Shown: one piece after another, positions 51,670 through 60,969 of the stretch | Layout: the number at the start of each line of letters is the position of its first letter | Position numbering within the stretch: position 1 is the first letter of the stretch | Origin: an uncultured Prevotellaceae bacterium | GTDB taxonomy: Bacteria > Bacteroidota > Bacteroidia > Bacteroidales > Bacteroidaceae | NCBI GenBank assembly: GCA_902784565.1 | Contig: CACZVE010000034.1 | Span: forward strand, 1 to 60,969 | Length of the DNA: 60,969 bases | Reading direction: 5' to 3' | Notes under the pieces: generated by a model | Database searches by the model: none | Told to the model about the DNA's origin: nothing | The model's input: only the letters and a program-made list of their open reading frames with translations | Position numbers and translations under genes: made by a program

Positions 51670-52746
51670 TTACAACTTAGTTGACTTATTGAGCAGAAAG
51701 TGGTCTAAAATTGTCATGGCTGCCATCGCTTCCACGATGGGGACGGCACGGGGCAGGACACAGGGGTCGTGACGGCCTCGGGCTGTGAGTGTCGTGGGGT
51801 TGCCTTCGAGGTCGATGGTGGCTTGTTCCGTCAGGATGGTGGCAACGGGTTTGAAGGCTACACGGAAGTAGATGTCCTGACCGTTGCTGATGCCACCCTG
51901 AATGCCGCCACTACGATTGGTCGAAGTGGTAACCCCACCTTGGGCTTGGGGGATAAAGACATCATTCTGCTCGGAGCCACGGGCGGTGACGCCAGAGAAA
52001 CCCTCGCCGTATTCGAAACCCTTGACGGCATTGATGCTGAGCATGGCAGCGCCCAAGGCCGCATGGAGTTTACCGAATTCAGGTTCGCCCAGTCCGGCAG
52101 GACAGCCCTTGATGACGCAGGTGATGATGCCGCCGATGGTGTCGCCCTCGGCCTTGACCTTCTTCACCAGTTCTTCCATCTGTGCGGCTTTCTCCGCATC
52201 TGGACAGCGCACGGCATTGGTCTCCGTCTGACTCAGGTCGTAGAGATGATAGTCGCGTTCCAGGGCGATATCGCCAATCTGTGAGGTGTAGGCCTGGATG
52301 CTGACGCCGAGTTGACGAAGCGCCAATTTGGCCAGGGCACCACCCACGCAACGGCTGATGGTGATACGGGCCGAGGAACGTCCGCCGCCCCGATGGTCGC
52401 GCGTGCCATATTTATACTGGTAGGTGTAGTCGGCGTGCGAGGGACGGAACAGACAGCGCATATTCTCGTAGTCCTGCGAGTGCTGGTTGGTGTTGCGCAC
52501 GATAAAACCGATGGGGCAACCCGTAGACTTGCCCTCAAAGACGCCACTGAGCAGTTCCACCTGGTCGGCCTCCTGACGGGAGGTGGTGATGCTGCTCTGT
52601 CCTGGACGACGGCGGTTGAGTTCCTGTTGGATGAAATCCACGTCGATGTCAATGCCGGCAGGCATGCCGTCGACCACACCTCCGATGGCCTCACCGTGAC
52701 TCTCGCCGAAGGTCGTCAGCCTAAATAGAGTTCCGAATGTATTCAT
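51670..52746 (-). CDS. aroC: Chorismate synthase
   Basis: Last step to chorismate, FMN-dependent. 358 residues with the family landmarks [42 protein letters not shown], and [17 protein letters not shown] near the C-terminus. It follows slyD by 12 nt on the same strand. Confidence 0.97.
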   Translation of the reverse strand: MNTFGTLFRLTTFGESHGEAIGGVVDGMPAGIDIDVDFIQQELNRRRPGQSSITTSRQEADQVELLSGVFEGKSTGCPIGFIVRNTNQHSQDYENMRCLFRPSHADYTYQYKYGTRDHRGGGRSSARITISRCVGGALAKLALRQLGVSIQAYTSQIGDIALERDYHLYDLSQTETNAVRCPDAEKAAQMEELVKKVKAEGDTIGGIITCVIKGCPAGLGEPEFGKLHAALGAAMLSINAVKGFEYGEGFSGVTARGSEQNDVFIPQAQGGVTTSTNRSGGIQGGISNGQDIYFRVAFKPVATILTEQATIDLEGNPTTLTARGRHDPCVLPRAVPIVEAMAAMTILDHFLLNKSTKL

Positions 52747-52758
52747 AGGGTGGGAGGG

Positions 52759-53364
52759 TTAATGGCAGTGTCCGCAGCCGCAGCCTTCATCGTGGTGGTG
52801 CTCATGTCCGCAACCGTCACCGCAGCCTTCGCAGCCGTCACCGTGATGATGTCCGCAACCGCTGCAGCCGCCTGTCAGGTGCTTGATGAGATGTTGTACT
52901 TCCTCCTCGGTGGCCTCACGGTTCTCAATGACTGTACCCGTGAAGTTCAGCGTCTTGCCTGCCAGGGGATGGTTGGTGTCGACGGTCACGCCGTCTTCCT
53001 CAATCTTCACGACCTTGGCCATAAACTGGTGGTCGTCGGTGTCCGTCAGGGTGATGACGGCTCCCTCGAAGATATTGTCGTGGTCGAAATGGCCGTTGAT
53101 GGAGAACACATCACGGGAGAGTTTGTGTACGCCCTCAGGGATATATTCGCCGAATGCCTGCGACGGTTCAAGGATGAAATCGAAGGCCGAGCCTTTCTCT
53201 AACTTCATCACCTGCTGCTCGAAGGCGTCGAGTGCAATGCTGAAACCTGTGATAAACTCGAAGGGGCGTTCCGGACTGGTCTGCTCCTCCAGGGTCTTCT
53301 CGCCGTCGGCTATGGTGTACAGTTGGTACACGACCGACATGAACTTATTGGGTGCTTTATCCAT
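52759..53364 (-). CDS. slyD: SlyD-type FKBP peptidyl-prolyl isomerase
   Basis: 201 residues. FKBP core interrupted by an insert-in-flap (AFGEYIPEGVHKLSRDVF, DHQFMAKVVKIEEDGVTVD, HPLAGKTLNFTGTVIENRE), then a His/Cys/Gly-rich tail (CSGCGHHHGDGCEGCGDGCG and more) that should bind nickel or zinc. A folding helper and metal chaperone in the cytoplasm. -7 box TATCTTTG at 53396-53403. Confidence 0.94.
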   Translation of the reverse strand: MDKAPNKFMSVVYQLYTIADGEKTLEEQTSPERPFEFITGFSIALDAFEQQVMKLEKGSAFDFILEPSQAFGEYIPEGVHKLSRDVFSINGHFDHDNIFEGAVITLTDTDDHQFMAKVVKIEEDGVTVDTNHPLAGKTLNFTGTVIENREATEEEVQHLIKHLTGGCSGCGHHHGDGCEGCGDGCGHEHHHDEGCGCGHCH

Positions 53365-53431
53365 ACCTTATTTATATATATAATTGTTCTGGGTGCAAAG
53401 ATAATAATAAAAATTGATATATCGTTGATTT

Positions 53432-53597
53432 GAGTCAAAAATACGACTGTTTGCGCACACAATTCGTAAAAACACTTGTAAATGTTCCAAAATCACCGTA
53501 CCTTTGCACCGTCAAAAGACATTTACAGGATAACATTATTAACAGTAGGGGCATCAGGATAACAAATCGCCCCGAGTAAAAAAGAAAGGGTAAAAAG
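53432..53597 (+). promoter_or_regulatory. Shared promoter-leader module, copy 1
   Basis: Contains a TGTTTGCGCACACA dyad (about 53450-53465), TACCTTTG at 53499-53506, and a leader hairpin GGGGC...GCCCC (53548-53573) with AGGATAACAAA in its loop, ending GAGTAAAAAAGAAAG before the ATG. The same parts in the same order lie inverted at 58148-58310. Confidence 0.8.
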
Positions 53598-53960
53598 ATG
53601 AAAAAGATGATTTTGACAATGGTTGCAATGCTGAGTATGACAATGGCATTCGCAGAAGGTGAGAACGCAAACAGTGTGAACAATGTCGAGGCTTACGACA
53701 TGAGCGTCAATATGAATAAACTCTCAGAGGCCTTGGCACTGACTGCCGACCAGATTGAAGCAGTAACGGAGATCCATCACACATTCTCGGCTGAGATGAT
53801 GTTCGCAGCCCAGTACAACAAGGAAGAGCGTGATGCTCGTGTGGCTGAGGCCATCGACAAGGACGTGAAGTGGATGCGTTACGTGCTCAATGAGAAGCAG
53901 ATTCACAAGTACCTGATGTTGTTGAATACAACGTTGAACAACCGTGGACTGAAAAAGTAA
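53598..53960 (+). CDS. Small exported protein with the shared leader
   Basis: 120 residues; signal peptide MKKMILTMVAMLSMTMAFAE. The mature part is helical (LSEALALTADQIEAVTEIHH, EKQIHKYLMLLNTTLNN). Family not recognised; the DQIE helix layout vaguely recalls Spy/CpxP-like periplasmic proteins. Expression is probably matched to the porin-like gene at 57605, which has the same promoter and leader. Terminator follows. Confidence 0.7.
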   Translation: MKKMILTMVAMLSMTMAFAEGENANSVNNVEAYDMSVNMNKLSEALALTADQIEAVTEIHHTFSAEMMFAAQYNKEERDARVAEAIDKDVKWMRYVLNEKQIHKYLMLLNTTLNNRGLKK

Positions 53961-53987
53961 GAAAAGAAAGTGATTATTTAAGTGAAA

Positions 53988-54018
53988 GGGGCATTCCGGA
54001 GGGGATGCCCCATTTTTT
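53988..54018 (+). terminator. Terminator after the small exported protein
   Basis: ggggcat / atgcccc stem followed by seven T. Confidence 0.85.
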
Positions 54019-54090
54019 TGCCCGAATATTTGCAAGTATCGTTTTTTTTTGTTTATTTTGCACTCAGAAACGATCAAAACTATAAAACGT

Positions 54091-54996
54091 ATGAAGAGTA
54101 TTAGGATTATATTGATGTCGATGGTAGCCGCAATGCTTGTCAGTTGCGGTACGACAAACACGGTGCCCCTCACAGGACGCAAGCAGAGCTTGATGGTCAG
54201 CGACGGTGAGGTGCTGAGTCTTTCCACCCAACAGTATCAGGAGTTTATGAAGACTGCCAAACTCTCTACCAATGCCGCAAATACGGAGATGGTGAAGCGG
54301 GTAGGGACGAACCTGGCCAATGCGGTGGTGAACTACCTGAATGCCAATGGACTCTCGAACGATGTGCAGTATTATAAGTGGACGTTCAACCTCATCCAGA
54401 ACAATCAGGCCAATGCATGGTGTATGCCTGGCGGACTGATTTGTGTCTATGAGGGACTGTTGCCCATCACGCAGAACGAGGCTTCGTTGGCCATTGTACT
54501 GGGACATGAGATTGCCCATGCCGTGGCCCGTCACTCTGCCGAGCAGATGAGTACGCAGATGAAACAGCAACAGGGTCTGCAGATTGGTGCTGCCGTAGCC
54601 GGTATGTTGGGTATGGGAACAAATACCCAATCGGTTGTCTCTTCCATCGTGGCTCAGGGCTTTAACTTCAAGAACCTCAGTTACTCCCGTAGTCATGAGA
54701 ATGAGGCCGACCACATGGGGCTGATCTTTGCAGCGATGGCAGGTTATGATCCGCAGGTGGCTACGTCGTTCTGGCAACGGATGGCCGCGTCGAAGCAGAA
54801 TCAGACGGCAGAGTTCTTGAGTGACCACCCCTCTGATGAGACCCGTATCAAGAACATTCAGGGTTGGATGCCGGAGGCGCTGAAGTACTACAAGCCGAAG
54901 ACCGTTTCAGTGACAAAGGCTGCTACTACGAAGAAAGCCACAACCACCAAGAAGACTACGACAACAAAGAAAGCAACAACTACTAAGAAGAAGTAA
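54091..54996 (+). CDS. M48-family metallopeptidase lipoprotein
   Basis: About 301 residues. Lipoprotein signal (MVAAMLVSC), zinc motif HEIAHAVARH (about residues 147-156) and downstream Glu in ENEADHMG. Similar to BepA/LoiP-type outer-membrane quality-control proteases. The C-terminal 30 residues are a Thr/Lys repeat (TTKKAT). ATG 54091 begins the signal peptide. Its stop overlaps clpA on the other strand by 14 nt. Confidence 0.9.
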   Translation: MKSIRIILMSMVAAMLVSCGTTNTVPLTGRKQSLMVSDGEVLSLSTQQYQEFMKTAKLSTNAANTEMVKRVGTNLANAVVNYLNANGLSNDVQYYKWTFNLIQNNQANAWCMPGGLICVYEGLLPITQNEASLAIVLGHEIAHAVARHSAEQMSTQMKQQQGLQIGAAVAGMLGMGTNTQSVVSSIVAQGFNFKNLSYSRSHENEADHMGLIFAAMAGYDPQVATSFWQRMAASKQNQTAEFLSDHPSDETRIKNIQGWMPEALKYYKPKTVSVTKAATTKKATTTKKTTTTKKATTTKKK

Positions 54997-57214
54997 TATG
55001 AAGGAGCGGGCCGTCGATTGTGACGCGCCCGCCTTTTTTCAGGCTACCGAAGAGGATCTCACGCATCAACAGGGGTTTGAGTTTACCAGTGATGACACGA
55101 TCCATCTCACGGGCACCGTATTCTTTCGTGAAGCCCTCTTTCAACAGATAGTTGAAGGCCTCGTCAGTGAGAGTCATCTGTACCTGTCGGGCTGTCAGTT
55201 TTTCCTGCAGTTCACCCAGTTTCTTGCGCAGGATGAGGGTGGCCATCGTCTTATCCATATCGTTGAAGACCACCGTACCACTGAGGCGGTTGATGAACTC
55301 AGGCTTGAAAGTCTTCTTGACCTGTTTCAACATCGCCTCACCACGACTGACATTTCCTGAGAATCCGATGTTGGCCTGTGCTGCGAATTGGGCGCCTGCA
55401 TTCGAGGTCATGATCAGGATGACGTTGCGGAAATCTGCCTTGCGCCCCTTATTGTCTGTAAGTCTGGCGTAGTCCATTACTTGTAAAAGAATATTGTAGA
55501 TGTCCTGATGCGCTTTTTCTATCTCGTCGAGCAGCAGGACGCAGTTGGGTGTCTTACGGATGGCATCTGTCAACAGGCCACCATCTTCATAACCCACATA
55601 ACCTGCAGGCGAGCCGATGAGTTTTGCAACGGTATGTTTCTCTGTGTATTCGCTCATGTCGAAGCGAAGCAGTTCAATGCCCAATTCCTGCGCTAACACA
55701 CGGGCTACCTCTGTCTTTCCGACACCCGTAGGGCCAACAAACAAGAGTGAGGCAAGGGGCTTGTTGTCGTCGAGCAGTCCGGCCTTTGACATCTGCACAG
55801 CCTCCACCACCTGACGCACGGCCTCGTCCTGTCCGTAGATCTTATTGCTGATACGCTCATAGAGTGTCTCGAGGGCGGCATTGTCATCTTCTTTCATGGC
55901 CAAGGCGTCCACCTTACAGGTCTTGGAAAGGATATCGGCAACAAGCGTCTTGTCCACCGTCTGACGCTTTTGTCCTTTGATGGGATGTATCTCCCGATAG
56001 GCACCAGCCTCGTCTATCAGGTCGATGGCCTTATCCGGCAGGAACCGTTCGTTGATGAACTTGGCACTGGCGGTGACAGCAAAGTCGAGGGCTTTGTCGG
56101 CATAATACACGCCATGAAACTGTTCGTAGTTCTTTTTCAGTTGTTTCAGGATTTCCAAGGTCTCTTCCTGTGTGGGTTCTGCAATGTCTATCTGTTGGAA
56201 CCTGCGCACCAGTCCTTTCGACTTGGAGAAGTGGCGGTTATATTCCTCGTAGGTCGTCGCACCGATGAAGCGGATATTGCCTGATTCCAGATAAGGCTTC
56301 AACATGTTCGAGGCATCCATCGAACCTTCGCCAGTGGCCCCAGCCCCCACAAGGTTGTGGATCTCGTCGATGTATACGATGTTGTTGTCGGCTTCCTGCG
56401 TGATGCCGTCCATCACTTCCTTGATACGTTTCTCGAAGTCGCCACGGAACTGCGTCCCAGCGAGGAGTGTACCCAAATCGAGTTGATAGATCTTGCTGCC
56501 TTTCAGTCGTGCAGGCACATCCCAGCCGTTCTCGATATAGGAGGCCAGTCCATAAACGAGTGCCGTCTTACCCACACCCGGTTCTCCGATATGTAACGGG
56601 TTGTTCTTCTCCTTGCGGCAGAGCACCTGGATGGTGCGTTCCAACTCCTGTTTGCGTCCGATGAGTGGGTTGTGTTGTTGGTAGGTGTCGTTCAGACAGG
56701 TGACGAGTCTCCGCCAGGGTTCCTTCCCGTCAGACAGACCGTCCTCATTGTCTGTGTCCGTCTGGTCGTGATCGTCGGCATAGCGTGCCACCAGTTCACT
56801 CATGAAGTCTTTCTGCCATTCGCCTAAGAGATCCTTGAGCAGATAGGCGGCATACGACTCCTTCAGGTCGAGGATGCCCTTCACGATATGGGGCACATAG
56901 ATGAAGTGGGCACTGGAGTTCTGAACGATGCCGACGGCTGTGGTCAGGGCCTCGCTCAACTGCTGACTGGTGCCGATGGTATAGACGCCTACCTCTTCCG
57001 GCACGTGTTCCATCTTCTCGAAATAGTCCTGCAGACTGCGGTAGACGATGTTGATGTCCACGTTGCAGTCAATCAGTGTCATGTTGAATTCATATTGCTT
57101 CAACAGGGCATAGAGAAAATGCTCTGGTGTCGTAAACTCGTGACGGTACTTCTGTGCCGCCTCGTGCATCTCATGAAAAGCCTCGTTGACTTTCTGTGTA
57201 TAGTATATCTCCAT
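54983..57214 (-). CDS. clpA: Clp protease ATP-binding subunit ClpA
   Basis: AAA+ unfoldase feeding ClpP. 743 residues: N-domain repeats, first AAA with Walker [11 protein letters not shown] and [11 protein letters not shown], second AAA with [12 protein letters not shown] and [11 protein letters not shown]. It follows clpS by 8 nt, the standard pairing. The last codons overlap the M48 gene and carry its terminator. Confidence 0.95.
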   Translation of the reverse strand: MEIYYTQKVNEAFHEMHEAAQKYRHEFTTPEHFLYALLKQYEFNMTLIDCNVDINIVYRSLQDYFEKMEHVPEEVGVYTIGTSQQLSEALTTAVGIVQNSSAHFIYVPHIVKGILDLKESYAAYLLKDLLGEWQKDFMSELVARYADDHDQTDTDNEDGLSDGKEPWRRLVTCLNDTYQQHNPLIGRKQELERTIQVLCRKEKNNPLHIGEPGVGKTALVYGLASYIENGWDVPARLKGSKIYQLDLGTLLAGTQFRGDFEKRIKEVMDGITQEADNNIVYIDEIHNLVGAGATGEGSMDASNMLKPYLESGNIRFIGATTYEEYNRHFSKSKGLVRRFQQIDIAEPTQEETLEILKQLKKNYEQFHGVYYADKALDFAVTASAKFINERFLPDKAIDLIDEAGAYREIHPIKGQKRQTVDKTLVADILSKTCKVDALAMKEDDNAALETLYERISNKIYGQDEAVRQVVEAVQMSKAGLLDDNKPLASLLFVGPTGVGKTEVARVLAQELGIELLRFDMSEYTEKHTVAKLIGSPAGYVGYEDGGLLTDAIRKTPNCVLLLDEIEKAHQDIYNILLQVMDYARLTDNKGRKADFRNVILIMTSNAGAQFAAQANIGFSGNVSRGEAMLKQVKKTFKPEFINRLSGTVVFNDMDKTMATLILRKKLGELQEKLTARQVQMTLTDEAFNYLLKEGFTKEYGAREMDRVITGKLKPLLMREILFGSLKKGGRVTIDGPLLHITSS
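55006..55039 (+). terminator. M48 terminator embedded in the clpA coding end
   Basis: gcgggc / gcccgc stem with a 15-nt loop and then six T. It lies inside the last codons of clpA, read on the opposite strand. Confidence 0.7.
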
Positions 57215-57222
57215 AGGTCTTT

Positions 57223-57528
57223 TTATTCTTCGGGTTCGTAGGTCAGTCGTAGGGGATAGCCTTCGTTTCGTGCCATCTGTGTGGCTTTGTTCACCTTCGA
57301 CACGGCGATGTCGTAACTGTAGATGCCCACCACGGCCTTGTCGGAGTGGTGTACTTGTAGCATCAGTGCCTGCGCCTCTGTCTCAGACTTGAAGAAGACC
57401 ACCTTCAGGATCTTCACGACAAACTCCATCGTGGTGAAGTCGTCGTTGTAGATCGTCACCTTGTAGCGGCGTGGCTCTCGCAGGTCAGTCCGTTGCCGTT
57501 CCCTCGTTGCTGATTGTTCTTTTGCCAT
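57223..57528 (-). CDS. clpS: Clp adaptor ClpS
   Basis: Delivers N-degron substrates to ClpA. About 101 residues; core motifs YKVTIYNDDFTTMEFVVKIL and VHHSDKAVVGIYSYDIA. ATG 57528 is chosen because TACTTTTG at 57537-57544 lies within the longer frame; the leader would be nearly absent. Confidence 0.94.
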   Translation of the reverse strand: MAKEQSATRERQRTDLREPRRYKVTIYNDDFTTMEFVVKILKVVFFKSETEAQALMLQVHHSDKAVVGIYSYDIAVSKVNKATQMARNEGYPLRLTYEPEE

Positions 57529-57546
57529 ACTGGCGACAAAAGTACA

Positions 57547-57578
57547 TAAAAAAAGCCACACCTCCAAGAGATGTGGCT
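57547..57578 (-). terminator. Terminator of the porin-like gene
   Basis: On the minus strand agccaca / tgtggct stem followed by a T-run. Lies in the upstream region of clpS. Confidence 0.8.
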
Positions 57579-57604
57579 AATTTTTATGGATTTGTGTTCT
57601 AATC

Positions 57605-58147
57605 TTAGAAGTTGTAGTACAGACCGAAAGAGATGTCAGTGCCATCGAGGCTCAGTCCGAACTTGCTGGTGTTGTTGTCGTCACCATCGGGATTTAACTG
57701 ATCCCAGCCGAGGAAACCGATGTGAGAAACGAAACTCAGTTGGTCAGTGAGGTTCACTGCAAGACCCGGCTTGAAGCCAATGGCAACCTCAGTCCAGTCA
57801 GTCTTAGAAGCAGATGTGAAAGCAACACCACCGTCAACGAACAGGTTCACCTTACCCAGTTTAGAGAAAGTGTAACGAGCGTAGGGAGCGATAGAGAAAG
57901 CGCTCTCGCTCACACCGTTAACACCATTGAACTTGTCGTTCTGATAACCGATCACGGTACCGATGGCCCACTGGTCATTCAGGTTGTAACCAATCTCAGG
58001 CATGATCTTGAAAACAGTCTCGCTTCTGTCACCGGCATTTTTCTGAGAACTCCAAGCCTCAATAGCAAAACTACCACCAATGTAAACCTGAGCTTGCATG
58101 CTCACTGCTGCAAAAGCAGCTACCATAGTCATTAAAATCTTTTTCAT
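57605..58147 (-). CDS. Outer-membrane beta-barrel protein with the shared leader
   Basis: 180 residues; signal peptide MKKILMTMVAAFAAVSMQA. Alternating strands (YIGGSFAIEAWSS, FKIMPEIGYNLNDQWAIGTV, YARYTFSKLGKVNLFVDGG) and a final aromatic DISFGLYYNF fit a small 8-strand OmpW/OmpA-like barrel. Promoter and leader match those of the 53598 gene. Function unknown. Confidence 0.8.
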   Translation of the reverse strand: MKKILMTMVAAFAAVSMQAQVYIGGSFAIEAWSSQKNAGDRSETVFKIMPEIGYNLNDQWAIGTVIGYQNDKFNGVNGVSESAFSIAPYARYTFSKLGKVNLFVDGGVAFTSASKTDWTEVAIGFKPGLAVNLTDQLSFVSHIGFLGWDQLNPDGDDNNTSKFGLSLDGTDISFGLYYNF

Positions 58148-58310
58148 TTTTCTTTCTTTTTTACTCGGGGCTTTTGTTATCCTGAGCCCCTACTTTAAAC
58201 ATAAATAGTTGTTTGACGGTGCAAAGGTACGGTGATTTTCGATTCGTTATTCAAAAACATTGTATTGTGTGCGCAAACAGCGCATATTTTTGACACAAAT
58301 CAATCATATT
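58148..58310 (-). promoter_or_regulatory. Shared promoter-leader module, copy 2 (inverted)
   Basis: On the minus strand: GATTTGTGTCAAAAATA, a TGTTTGCGCACACA dyad, TACCTTTG (58222-58229), and a GGGGC...GCCCC hairpin (58167-58190) with AGGATAACAAA, then GAGTAAAAAAGAAAG. Nearly matches copy 1 although the genes differ. Confidence 0.8.
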
Positions 58311-58361
58311 TAGGTTTTTTTTCGTAATTTTGTGGCCATAATAATAAAAAGGTAGGATTGT

Positions 58362-59783
58362 ATGAAAAAGTTTTTTGTCATAACGATGTGTCTGGCCAGT
58401 ACCTTATTTAATGTGTCGGCTCAGACGAAGAATGGAGGTATCTCGAAGGAGATGTTGAAGGAAATCCAGAAGGAAGTGGAGGCTTCTCCAGCCAACAAGG
58501 CACTGGTGAATGCTGTGGCTGCCAACAGTATCGATGTGTTGGCTGTGAATCGTGATAATGCTGGGGCCTTCGACACCTATTTCAGTATTGAGACTCCCAA
58601 ACAGAGTATCACCGATCAGAAGTCATCGGGGCGTTGTTGGATGTTCAGTGGGTTCAATGTGTTGCGTTCCAACTTTACCCAGAAACGTGACTCCCTTCAG
58701 ATTGAGTTCTCGCAGGCCTATCTCTTCTTCTGGGATCAGTTGGAGAAAGCAAATCTGATGTTACAGGGCTGTGTCGATACGGGTAAGAAACCCATCGACG
58801 ATACCCGTGTGCAGTTCTTCTTCAAGAGTCCGATCAGTGATGGCGGCACGTTCTGTGGTGTGAGTGATTTGGCAGAGAAATACGGTCTGGTGCCTGCGGA
58901 GGTGATGCCTGAGAGTTACAGCAGTGACAATACCTCGAAGATGCGTTCACTGATTGCTTCGAAACTGCGCGAATATGGTCTGCAACTGCGTGATATGGCC
59001 CAGAAAGACCGTAAGCAGGCCAGTATCGACAAGGCCAAGGCCCGTATGTTGGCGCAGATCTACAAGATGCTGGTGATGACCATTGGCGAACCTGTGCAGA
59101 AGTTCACTTATGCCTTTAAGAATAAGAGTGGCAAGGCTGTCAGTACTGCCAAGACTTACACCCCGCAATCGTTCTATCAAGAGGTGGTAGGCGGTCCCAT
59201 CAACGGTACGTTTATCATGGCGATGAACGATCCCCGTCGTCCTTATTACAAAACCTACGAAGTGGAATACGACCGTCATACCTACGATGGTCACAACTGG
59301 AAATACATCAATCTGCCGATGGATGATATCGAGCAGATGGCCATTGCCTCGTTGAAGGACGGACGTAAACTCTATAGCAGTTACGATGTGGGTAAGTTCT
59401 TGGACCGTAAACGTGGCTATGCCGATACGGAGAATTTCGACTATGAGTCGCTTTTTGGTACGACCTTCGGCATGGACAAGGCCCAGCGCATTTCCACTTT
59501 CGATAGTGGTTCTACTCACGCCATGACACTGACAGCCGTCGACCTCGACGGTAAGGGCAAGGCCACCAAGTGGAAGGTGGAGAACTCGTGGGGCGCCTCG
59601 TGGGGACAGCAGGGTTATTTGATCATGACAGACCGTTGGTTCCGTGAGTATATGTTCCGTCTTGTGGTTGATAAGAAATATGTATCGGAAAAGATCCTCC
59701 AGGCCTACGAGACAGAGCCGATTATGGTCATGCCTGAGGATCCCCTCTTCCTGCCAGATGAGAAAGAAGTGAAAAGTGAATAG
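58362..59783 (+). CDS. Exported C1-family aminopeptidase (bleomycin hydrolase type)
   Basis: 473 residues; signal peptide ending VSA. Papain-fold catalytic residues: Cys in SSGRCWMFSG (about 95), His in GSTHAMTLTAV (about 386) and Asn in VENSWGASWG (about 408). The C-terminal tail is longer than in cytosolic PepC. Probably cleaves peptides in the periplasm. TAATTTTG at 58325-58332. The stop and next leader lie in a heptamer run (aagtgaa units, 59767-59794). Confidence 0.92.
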   Translation: MKKFFVITMCLASTLFNVSAQTKNGGISKEMLKEIQKEVEASPANKALVNAVAANSIDVLAVNRDNAGAFDTYFSIETPKQSITDQKSSGRCWMFSGFNVLRSNFTQKRDSLQIEFSQAYLFFWDQLEKANLMLQGCVDTGKKPIDDTRVQFFFKSPISDGGTFCGVSDLAEKYGLVPAEVMPESYSSDNTSKMRSLIASKLREYGLQLRDMAQKDRKQASIDKAKARMLAQIYKMLVMTIGEPVQKFTYAFKNKSGKAVSTAKTYTPQSFYQEVVGGPINGTFIMAMNDPRRPYYKTYEVEYDRHTYDGHNWKYINLPMDDIEQMAIASLKDGRKLYSSYDVGKFLDRKRGYADTENFDYESLFGTTFGMDKAQRISTFDSGSTHAMTLTAVDLDGKGKATKWKVENSWGASWGQQGYLIMTDRWFREYMFRLVVDKKYVSEKILQAYETEPIMVMPEDPLFLPDEKEVKSE

Positions 59784-59796
59784 TTAAAAATGAATA

Positions 59797-60969
59797 ATGA
59801 TGAAAAAGATTAAAGTTCTTATGAGTATCGTCATTGCAGCAGCAACGATGCAGTTTACTGCCTGTCAACAGGCACAGCGTGAGAATCCCCTGTTGCAGGA
59901 GAGTACATTACCTTTCGGAGCCCCCGATTTTAACAAGATCGACAGCACCGACTATCTGCCCGCCTTCGAGACGGCCATCCAACAGACGCGTGACGAGATC
60001 AAGCAGATTGTCGACAACCCCGACTCTGCCACCTTCGAGAACACCATCCTCGCCTATGAGGAGAGTGGAAAGACGCTCGATCGTGTGAGCCGCGTGTTCT
60101 TCGCCCTCGTCGAAGCCGACAAGACGCCAGCCCTCGCAGAGATCGAGAAGAAGGTGCAGCCCATGCTCACCGACCTCGAGAACGAGATCTCCTTCAACAA
60201 GCCCCTCTTCGAGCGCATCAAGAAGGTCTACGATGCCCAGTATGAGTCGCTTCAGGGTGAGGACAAGAAACTGCTCGAGGAGACCTACAAGGAGTTTGTC
60301 CGCAAGGGAGCCCTTCTGCCCGACGACAAGATGGCCCGCATGAAGGAAATCAACCTGCGCATCTCCGAGTTGCAGACCAAGTGGGGCGAGGTGCTCCCCG
60401 ATGCCACCAACGATGCCGTCGTCTGGGTCGACAAGAAGGAAGACCTGGCAGGCATGAGCGAGGCAGATATTGCCCAGTGCGCCAAGGATGCTGAGAGTCG
60501 TGGCGGCAAGGCCCCGTATGCCATCGTCATCGTCAACACCACGCAGCAGGCGCCCTTGGCCAGCCTCGATAACCGCGAACTGCGCAAGAAGGTCTATGAG
60601 GCATCTATCCATCGTGCCGACGGAACAGGTAAATACAATACCTTCCCCCTCGTGGTGGAGATCGCCAAACTCCGTGCCGAGAAGGCCGAGATCATGGGTT
60701 ATCCTAACTACGCTGCCTATTCGCTGGAGAATACAATGGCCAAGACCTCAGTGAATGTCCGTGCTTTCCTGATGAACCTGATTAAGGCCTATGTGCCCAA
60801 GGCTGATGCCGAGACCAAGGCCATTGAGGACTTTGCCCGCAAAACTCAGGGTCCCGAATTCCAGTTGCAGGCCTACGACTATTTCTACTATTCCGCTAAG
60901 ATGAAGAAGGAACTGCTCAACGTGAGCGACGACGAGGTGAAGCCCTATTTCAATGTCGACAGCGTGCTT
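59797..60969 (+). CDS. M3-family oligopeptidase/dipeptidyl carboxypeptidase, 5' part
   Basis: ATG at 59797 or 59800; lipoprotein signal with MQFTAC. NPLLQESTLPFGAPDFNKID, TFENTILAYEESGKTLDRV and GYPNYAAYSLENTMAKT match the N-terminal half of Dcp-type M3 peptidases. The HExxH zinc motif would lie beyond the window end, so activity cannot be judged. 13 nt after the C1 peptidase, likely the same transcript: two exported peptidases acting in sequence on peptides. Confidence 0.9.
   Translation, partial: MMKKIKVLMSIVIAAATMQFTACQQAQRENPLLQESTLPFGAPDFNKIDSTDYLPAFETAIQQTRDEIKQIVDNPDSATFENTILAYEESGKTLDRVSRVFFALVEADKTPALAEIEKKVQPMLTDLENEISFNKPLFERIKKVYDAQYESLQGEDKKLLEETYKEFVRKGALLPDDKMARMKEINLRISELQTKWGEVLPDATNDAVVWVDKKEDLAGMSEADIAQCAKDAESRGGKAPYAIVIVNTTQQAPLASLDNRELRKKVYEASIHRADGTGKYNTFPLVVEIAKLRAEKAEIMGYPNYAAYSLENTMAKTSVNVRAFLMNLIKAYVPKADAETKAIEDFARKTQGPEFQLQAYDYFYYSAKMKKELLNVSDDEVKPYFNVDSVL

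Overview
The window looks like chromosome from a Prevotella-type member of the Bacteroidota. Nearly every transcription unit starts with the Bacteroidota -7 box TAnnTTTG and lacks a strong Shine-Dalgarno. The gene content also fits: glutamine synthetase III, a smalltalk peptide beside an HU-family gene, BT4734/VirE-like primase, DUF4922, and LptE next to a sigma-54 activator. Species is not assigned.

Layout. (1) 0-7.6 kb: tmRNA abutting greA, tRNA-His, then a long minus-strand run rlmN > pdxA-like > flippase-like > sigma-54 activator > lptE > TPR protein > secG. (2) 7.6-12.5 kb: a GT2-DUF4922-SpoIID protein, apparently broken by a frameshifting deletion, followed by an AmpG-like muropeptide transporter. 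(3) 12.5-16.6 kb: cysE, a MntA/HepT toxin-antitoxin pair, a fragment resembling the end of an Mrr nuclease, and a repeat-rich gap with five 41-bp tandem units. (4) 16.6-22.2 kb: agmatine deiminase, N-carbamoylputrescine amidase, an outer-membrane protein and GSIII in one minus-strand run, suggesting agmatine nitrogen is released and captured as glutamine. (5) 22.2-34.6 kb: an odd ABC pair with a permease-nuclease fusion, Nif3-like protein, zinc-ribbon coiled coil, holA, an HTH regulator, two exported proteins and pyrK-pyrD. (6) 34.7-51.5 kb: accessory region. It opens with a frameshifted histidine-kinase-like gene, smalltalk and an HU protein. It then carries an MmeI-like DNA methyltransferase, 40-aa protein, DUF6169 protein, SF2 helicase and GIY-YIG/ASCH protein, which I read as a putative defence or R-M-like module, then unknown genes, a VirE/DUF3987 primase-helicase and an M15 peptidase. 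Related GC-rich repeats lie at about 36.9-37.1 and 50.9 kb. (7) 51.6-61.0 kb: aroC, slyD, M48 peptidase, clpA/clpS, a small exported protein and a porin-like protein sharing one promoter-leader design, a bleomycin-hydrolase-type peptidase, and an M3 peptidase running off the end.

The most unusual signals are a roughly 335-nt structured leader before the methyltransferase whose central segment can pair with either of two partners, one of them duplicated before the helicase; in-frame palindromic insertions in two adjacent genes; heptanucleotide repeats at gene ends and inside conserved genes; a PdxA homologue lacking all three metal-ligand histidines; and a regulatory module shared by two exported proteins. 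Functions come from motif recognition by eye; no database search was run.
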